This document shows, piece after piece, positions 57,701 through 64,000 of a stretch of 64,000 nucleotides of DNA. A program made the translations under genes and the position numbers. The stretch's first letter is position 1. Each line of letters opens with the position of its first letter. The notes beneath the pieces are model-generated. The model was not told where the DNA came from. It was given only the letters and a program-made list of their open reading frames with translations, and ran no database searches. This DNA is from Erpobdella octoculata. Taxonomy: Eukaryota > Annelida > Clitellata > Hirudinida > Erpobdellidae. Location: positions 36,968,270-37,032,269 of the forward strand of contig OZ022238.1 of the NCBI GenBank assembly GCA_963978895.1, read 5' to 3'.

Positions 57701-58803
57701 GTTGTTGTTGTCGTTCACGATGAACCTGCCTGACGCTATTATGAAAAACTTGCAACAAAAACCAATTATGAATTCAAACAAAATTCAATTACGCGCTGCT
57801 AATTAGTGGAAATAGGTAATAATACAATTAGTGCATACGATAGAAACATAGGAATTTTTATTCTTTAAAATATTGAAGTCTGAAAAAATTCGTTCGAGTT
57901 TCGTAAAAGAATTACGTGAATGCAAATCTAACGAGCAGGAAGCCAACAACAAACCGTATTTCAGTCTTCTCGTATTAAAAATTCAATGTTGATGTTTTTT
58001 ATTGAATGTTGATGTGTTTTATTGCGTCCGGTTTCGTGTCAATTAAGCGACTTGATTGAATTTGTTACTTTCTGCCAAGTGAGACAGTTCATCAAAGAAC
58101 AGCTGCCTCACTGCAATTTCTATCTATTCTACAATTTGATTTTACGAAAATAAGCCGCAGAGCGTTTGCGTGTCTGTCGAACGAAAATATCGAAAAATTG
58201 CGAATAAAAAAAGGGAAAATTGGCATCATTAAAAAGATAATTCTATCTTTCAAAAGTGATGGATCCCACGAGAAAATAATTCCTATAATTATGCAAATTG
58301 CACGAATTTTTTTATTTCTCAAACATTTATTTAGTTAAATGTGAATTTTTTGTTTTAATTCTAAAATGATCGAAACCCAAGCATACGGTAAGATTATATA
58401 TCGGTGGCAATAAATTGAATGAACACGCATACACACAAACACACACAAGCAAACAAACAAACACAGACAAACAAACGCACATGCGAACCGACAAACATGT
58501 TTGTAACTTCCGTGAGAGCTGCATGACATCATTTGGAAATGAAAGACAGTAATTTCACGAAGGAAATTGTTCCAACACACAACCAAAACGTCACATCCTC
58601 CTTGACGTGTAAGAAATGAAGGAACAAAAACAAGTATTTATTAGAAATAACTTACAAATCAAATATAAAAAAAATATTCAATTATTCCAAAGAAAGTATT
58701 TTTAAACAATTTATCGAGTCTATTTATTTGCTTTGCTAGATTTAATTATTGAGCTGCAAGGGGTTAAATTGAATACATTCAAGGAAATAAGAACTTGGAT
58801 GCT
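57701..58803. other. Spacer
   Basis: AT-rich; nothing recognised. Some CAAACA-rich low complexity at 58430-58480. Confidence 0.35.
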
Positions 58804-58829
58804 GCACACACACACACACACACACACAA
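58804..58829. repeat. (CA)n microsatellite
   Basis: Short CA tract. Confidence 0.9.
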
Positions 58830-59301
<472 letters not shown>

Positions 59302-59521
59302 AAAAAGAAAACTGCAAATTGAAAGATTAAAACAGATTAAAACATATCTATGTAAGTAAATGGTGTTTCTCTTAAAAGAAATTACATTTTTTATTTCTGA
59401 CACAAGAAAAATGATATAATATTCGGCATTAGAAATAAAAAACAAGTTCATAATTCCACAAAATCTCTCAAATATCCCATACTGCATTCAACTTCTGATT
59501 AATCCCAGTCACTCATGACAC

Positions 59522-59610
59522 GAAAGCTGCTACTCCAACCACCATCCTGTTACTCCAACCACCTTCCTGCTACTCCAACCACCTTCCTGCTACTCCAACC
59601 ACCATCATCC
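59522..59610. repeat. 20-bp tandem repeat (CTACTCCAACCACCTTCCTG)
   Basis: Four units. Confidence 0.92.
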
Positions 59611-60196
59611 CACACACATCAACGGGAATCAATATTGACCATGTTTATAAATTATGTAACAGCATTTAGACATATTTCTAAATGACTTTTGAACATTTTC
59701 CTCCAGGGTTTAATTATAGTACACATAACGTAAATTATAATAAGTTAATAAACTAAAAATATATGTAATAAGTGTCCAGCAATACTTTTGAACACTCAAA
59801 ATAGGTTTATATAACAAACAGAGATTAAACTTAGAAATAACAGTTTTGTGTGATTTTTATAGATTATTTAAGCTACTGAAAATCTAAAGCTCTTCTTTAA
59901 ATATTCTGTGAATTATAGTGTTTTGGGAATTAATTAATTTTGTGAATTAAGTGGGACAGTTCGAATATCATACTGTCTTAGGGCTAATTTTATTTTTAAA
60001 CTGTTTCTTTAGTAATTGGCAAAGCTTTCATTTGATCTTTAAATTGGACCAACGTTTAGATTTCGAAAATTGCCCAAAGAATATTTCCATCTATCTTCTC
60101 TATTTCAAAGAAAAGAAATAATATTACTACTATTACAAGAAACTGGAAGATTGTTGGGGAGAAATAACAATTTCCTTAAATAGGTAACCTAAAGGA

Positions 60197-60198
<2 letters not shown>
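59611..60198. other. Spacer
   Basis: Nothing recognised. Confidence 0.35.

Positions 60199-60288
<90 letters not shown>
60199..60288. repeat. (TA)n microsatellite
   Basis: Pure TA, abutting the Helitron end at 60289. Confidence 0.98.
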
Positions 60289-60290
<2 letters not shown>

Positions 60291-60394
60291 AGCGGGGCCA
60301 CCCGGCGTTGCCCGGGGATTTTAGAGGTTTTTCTAATGTTTGTCTCTCTCGCTCCCGTTTCCCGTTCCCGTCGCGTTCCCGGTCGCTTTTCCGC

Positions 60395-60492
<98 letters not shown>

Positions 60493-60660
60493 CCCGCTCG
60501 CTCACCCGCTCATTTTGTTTCGGATTTCAAATTTTTTTTCTATATTTGATTCCCCTTGACTCTCAAGGTTGTGTGAAAATTTCATTACGATCGGATGAAT
60601 AGTGTAGCAATGCATGAATAACATATATATATATATATACATACATACAAACATTCATAT
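60289..60660 (-). mobile_element. Non-autonomous Helitron with internal (TA)n
   Basis: The minus-strand 3' end is hairpin CCCGGGCAACGCCGGG, then TGGCCCCGCTGG before T. Upstream come GGAACGCGACGGGAACGGG, a (TA)n tract (60395-60489), GAGCGGGTGAGCGAGCGGG, then CATCCGATCGTAATGAAAT and GAATGTTTGTATGTATGT at the 5' side. It is colinear with 10228-10740. Confidence 0.8.
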
Positions 60661-60705
60661 ATATATATAAATGAATGTTTTGATGTATGTATGTATATAT
60701 GTATA

Positions 60706-61307
60706 CTAGCAGTGCCCGTAGCGGCTTCGCTCTCATGAAATTAGAGAATTTGAACCGTGCATACATAGTAGAGTACTGCACGGATCAATTTTTTAGGTCT
60801 CGGCTCGGCCCTTCGACAACTTGCCCCAACCGGTTTCAAAAACCGAAATTCCTGGCCCGGCACGGCCCGTCTAATATGGGCCCGGCCCGTTTTTACAGGC
60901 CTAGATGTTCTATATACATGATGAAAAACTTCGGCCCGTCCCACCTTGACTTCAGGTTTAGCCCGGCCCGTCTGAACACCCTAAAATCACTAAAATGTCT
61001 ATATACTTGGTTAAAAATCTCGGCCCGTCCCACCTTGATTTAAGGTTTGGGCAGACCCTGAAATAACGACTTGGCCCGTCCGTCCGGTGATAAACTGAAC
61101 TCATCTACTTTTAACCGGCACAAAACCTCAAAATACTAATTTTCACATCTGTAGCACTTACAGTTTCTGAGTAGCAGTTATTTTAAAATCAAATAACCCT
61201 TTTTCCACTTAACATTTGAGGTCCTGGAAACCAAATTTTCAAAAAATGGTGAAACACGTATATCATTATTTTAGAGTAATTATGCGAAATTGCTAACATA
61301 CATACAT

Positions 61308-61348
<41 letters not shown>

Positions 61349-61585
61349 TTTCTGTCTATATATATTTTTATCTGTTGCATTTTTATATGAAAAGGACATA
61401 ATGGCACCTCTTTGTTTTTCCATTATAACTTTTCAGAATAATTTTTAAAAAATATTCTAAATATCCTACAACTATCCTCAGACCCGTTTCAGAGGAGTTT
61501 GATGTCAAACACTATTTCACGTTCCTAGGATGAGGCGTTTGAGCTAGGCGTTGATTATCAGTCAGTCAGTCAGGACAGGACATGT

Positions 61586-61592
<7 letters not shown>
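60706..61592 (-). mobile_element. Helitron, same family as 43622-45269
   Basis: The minus-strand 3' end GCTACGGGCACTGCTAG is followed by T, and the 5' side carries AAAAGAACATGTCCTG, a shortened TGAC array and AATCAACGCCTAGCTCAAAC. It keeps one copy of the 156-bp repeat and both AGGTGGGACGGGCCGA units. The 5' TC is masked by (TA)n at 61593-61637. Sequence at 61290-61500, including another TA tract, does not match the sister copy and may be an insert. Confidence 0.85.

Positions 61593-61637
<45 letters not shown>
61593..61637. repeat. (TA)n microsatellite
   Basis: TA tract between the Helitron and the Penelope-like fragment. Confidence 0.97.
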
Positions 61638-61639
<2 letters not shown>

Positions 61640-61640
<1 letters not shown>

Positions 61641-61852
61641 TCAAATAATTAGGAACAAGATGTTCTTTCAAACACGCTTTATTAAAGACTATGGCCCATT
61701 TCTTATTACAAACTTTTTCTATCAAACGTGAAACTTTTCGAAAATCGGAAATACCAAGACACTTTTGAACAAACTGGTATATATTTTTATTAATGTTATG
61801 GTCATGAGCTGACCTGCAGGTTTCGGCTTTATTAGCCATCATCAGAACTCAT
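61640..61852 (-). mobile_element. Penelope-like element 5' fragment
   Basis: After the ribozyme, the minus-strand frame reads SAHDHNINKNIYQFVQKCLG, then LIEKVCNKKWAIVFNKACLK and EHLVPNYLK. This matches the N-terminal pattern of Penelope-like reverse transcriptases (a Lys-rich helix ending in a VP.FLK-type motif). It stops at the TA tract; nothing of the RT core or GIY-YIG domain is present. Confidence 0.55.
61804..61852 (-). ncRNA. Hammerhead ribozyme with minimal stem III
   Basis: On the minus strand: stem I strand ATGAGTT, core CTGATGA (61839-61845), stem II GGCT-AATAA-AGCC, core GAAA, stem III ACC-TGCA-GGT (CCTGCAGG palindrome at 61813-61820), cleavage trinucleotide GTC (C at 61811), then AGCTCAT closing stem I (7 bp, one G-U). 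All core positions are in place; the one oddity is an extra T before stem II. Hammerheads with reduced stem III are known in Penelope-like retroelements and act as dimers, which fits the coding fragment just downstream. Confidence 0.8.
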
Positions 61853-62247
61853 AAAACTAATTTACAGCTACAACGAAAATATATAAAGTGGTGTGGCGAG
61901 ACATATCAGATATGTTTACACATCAATCGAGGTCAAAGTACAAAGAAGAGTAAAAGCAAATTATGACAACCGCTAAGAAACAAAAAAAAAATTTTTTTTT
62001 TTTTTTTTGCCTCGGAGTAAATAAATAAACAAAAAATAAACAAAAAATAAGAAAAAAAAAAAAAAAAAAAAAAAAAAAATTACATGTGTTAAAATATACA
62101 ACCAAATTAAGTGGTAAAATATAACTATTAAAAGAAAATTACTAATAAAAGCAAAGAGGTAAAATAATAAAATAAGAATTTAAAGCTACAATTCAAAGAT
62201 AATAGGATATCGATAAAATTGAGAGTTTAATTAAAAGTTGAAAATGA
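61853..62247. other. Low-complexity stretch
   Basis: T16-type run at 61990-62007 and a long A-run at 62052-62080 with AATAAACAAAA units. It could be the 3' region of the element upstream on the minus strand. Confidence 0.4.
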
Positions 62248-63116
62248 TCAACGTCTACGTATAGTAATATTACAGTTATCGATCAAATGCGGACACATCG
62301 CACCAGTCCCATCACCATCACACAGGTCAGCAGTCTCGAGGCCTCGAGGAGGTTGGCTCATGGCTGACAAACCAGTGGAGCACTGCTCGACCGCGTCCAA
62401 CGCTTCAATATGGTTGGTAGATGGAGGAAAGGAAACAGGACCACAAACTGGGCCGTTGTCGTATTGGTCGCAAGGATGATCATAACTATGATAAGATACA
62501 TTTGTAGTCTTGGTTGGCGAACTCCTAGTACGGAGTTCAGATAAATCAGAAAAGGAGATGCGAGGTGTAACAAAAGGAGAATGCGGGAGGACAGTGAATA
62601 GCGGAGTCCTTGGCATGTCGGCAGGGCACAATTCGGTTGCATTTGGAACATCGATACAGTTGGTAGGGTCTATTTCGTTGGCAGCGTCTATTGCGTTGGC
62701 AGACAAAGGAGATAAACCTCGACGAGAAATGGAACCGTTGTCGTACTGGTCACAAGGATGGTCGTAACTGTAATGGGAAACACCTGTAGTTTTGGTTGCC
62801 GAACTCCTAGTACGGAGTACAGATAAATCTGAGAGCGAGAGACGAGGTGTGACAAAGGGAGAAAGCGGGAGAACAGTCGATGGTGAGGTCTGTGGCATAT
62901 CACCATTCACCGGGTCCGAAGAAGGCCGGCAGATGGCCGACGGATCGATAAAGCACTGTTCGATCAAACGCACAGCCTCAATGCAACTGGTATCATCCAC
63001 AGAACTGGCAGACGGAGGACCAGTAGGCCGATCGCAGTTTGGCAAACCACAAATTTCAATAAGGTTAGCATGGTCCATTGCGCCGGTGGACGGAGCACAA
63101 GAAACCGGATCACAAT
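62248..63116 (-). CDS. Repetitive open frame of unknown function (about 97-residue repeats)
   Basis: A minus-strand frame of about 290 codons outside simple repeats, ending NCNITIRRR and a stop. It consists of two full and one partial repeat of about 97 residues. Each has a Cys/Pro-rich part (VSxxPST..IEA..xxEQC) and SPFVTPRLSLSDLSVLRTRS, then YDHPCDQYDNG. Identity between the two copies is high, about 80% in the core. No signal peptide, membrane helix or known domain was seen. The 5' side runs into a (TA)n and Helitron fragment, so the true start is unknown. Its position just upstream of the Penelope-like fragment on the same strand suggests transposon origin, but a host gene is not excluded. 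Confidence 0.45.
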
Positions 63117-63210
63117 ATATATATATATATATAGCTAGAAAGCGACCGGGAACGGCAAAGCAAGCTGGAACGGGAGCGAGAGAGACAAGTATTAGGAAAA
63201 TATTAGAAAA
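63117..63210 (+). mobile_element. Helitron internal fragment
   Basis: A short (TA)n, then GCTAGAAAGCGACCGGGAAC and GGAACGGGAGCGAGAGAG, as in the GA-rich zone of the Helitrons at 10228 and 28539. Confidence 0.5.
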
Positions 63211-63249
63211 ATATATATACATAAATATAATTTTCTATGTCTGTTCTAG

Positions 63250-63377
63250 TATGTATGTATGTATGTATGTATGTATGTATGTATGTATGTATGTATGTAT
63301 GTATGTATGTATGTATGTATGTATTTATTTATGTATGTATGTAGGTATGTATGTATGTATTTTTGTATGTATTTTAG
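63250..63377. repeat. (TATG)n microsatellite
   Basis: About 30 TATG units with a few interruptions. Confidence 0.97.
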
Positions 63378-64000
63378 CAATTTCGCATGACGCGGCAGTC
63401 GCAGTGGTCAGCAGTCAGCAGTTGATAAAATAGGTGCGTTCAGCCGTGTAATAAAAGTTATTGCGCATTTGTACACTGTCAGTCATATAGATAAAAAAAA
63501 ATGGTGTTGCAATCGCAAAATAAAAAATAATGATGTTTCAAAAAATCCATCATTTTTGAAGGGTATCTCTATTATATGTCATAAATCATGTGTGGTATGG
63601 CCTGGATACTTTGCTTGCGTAATGATCTGTGACGTAATAAACTAGTTGTTGGCATGGCGAAAGAGAATAAATTAGTAGCCATTGTGAAGCTGTTCTTTCT
63701 CAGCTACATGAGATTGGATCATTTATAGTAAGATCTGTTATAAATAAACAGTCAGGCAGTAAACACGCATCGAATTCAAATTCCACAATAGCAAACATCT
63801 GCAGCTGATAATTTTAACATTTGTAAACACATTTGGCTCATCAGGTTGCAGAATTTTGTAGAAATTTTGTCTTAAAGTACATTACAGCACGTTATAAAGC
63901 TAGAGAGTAGTCAATAATATTCTGGTGAAAACACCACTGCCTTATAGCATATAATAATTATTTATAATACAATTCTGAGTCATCAAGAGGTTGTTTTTTA
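63378..64000. other. Right-edge spacer
   Basis: AT-rich; no gene or repeat recognised. Confidence 0.4.

Noticed and set aside
62792..63433. 213-codon plus-strand frame
   Set aside because: Its left part is antisense to the repetitive minus-strand frame and its right part is translation of (TA)n and (TATG)n.

Overview
This is nuclear DNA of an invertebrate animal. It is strongly AT-rich and transposon-dense, with intron-split genes and GT-AG splice sites and no operon-like gene packing. There is no marker that fixes the species. The short introns, the SUEL-lectin receptor and the mix of Helitrons, hAT, pogo/psq, Penelope-like and L2/jockey-like elements suit a lophotrochozoan (annelid, leech or mollusc), but that is only a guess.

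Only a few cellular genes are supported. (1) A complete beta-glucuronidase gene on the minus strand, 36364-40178. I rebuilt it as 12 exons that keep frame and encode 637 residues, with both catalytic glutamates. (2) A minus-strand single-pass receptor, 48485-56812, with SUEL lectin, CUB-like and Sushi-like domains, one membrane helix and a long tail. Its first exon was not found; an E-box-rich, CpG-containing segment at 57370-57700 is the likely promoter side. (3) A minus-strand gene fragment, 4743-7538, with a PH domain and a SAP-like last exon. (4) Weaker candidates: an internal exon at 798-1094 and a small secreted-peptide gene near 25490-25820.

Most of the rest is transposons, many nested and datable against each other. 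Between 41.6 and 48.2 kb one minus-strand LINE is cut by two hAT elements, each with a perfect 8-bp target duplication. The first hAT carries a Helitron and the second carries a fragment of another LINE. Around 22.7-24.2 kb a Helitron helicase remnant is split by a 208-bp solo LTR with a 5-bp duplication, and removing the LTR rejoins the reading frame. Around 10.2-11.2 kb a Harbinger-like MITE sits in the 3' hairpin of a Helitron. At 16.3-18.0 kb lies a TA-flanked pogo-like element with a psq DNA-binding domain.

Two elements, at 571-736 and 3111-4690, share GGTRA/GGTWT-type ends, 9-bp target duplications and inverted repeats made of short tandem units. They look like a MULE-like foldback family. 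At 61.6-61.85 kb a Penelope-like fragment carries a convincing hammerhead ribozyme with a very short stem III.

Simple repeats are extreme: pure (TA)n tracts up to 200 bp, a 430-bp compound trinucleotide array at 11.5-11.9 kb, a 17-18-bp C-rich VNTR at 15.6-16.1 kb, and a GGGCCCC-rich minisatellite at 31.5-32.4 kb. Many of the longer open frames in the window are artefacts of these arrays.
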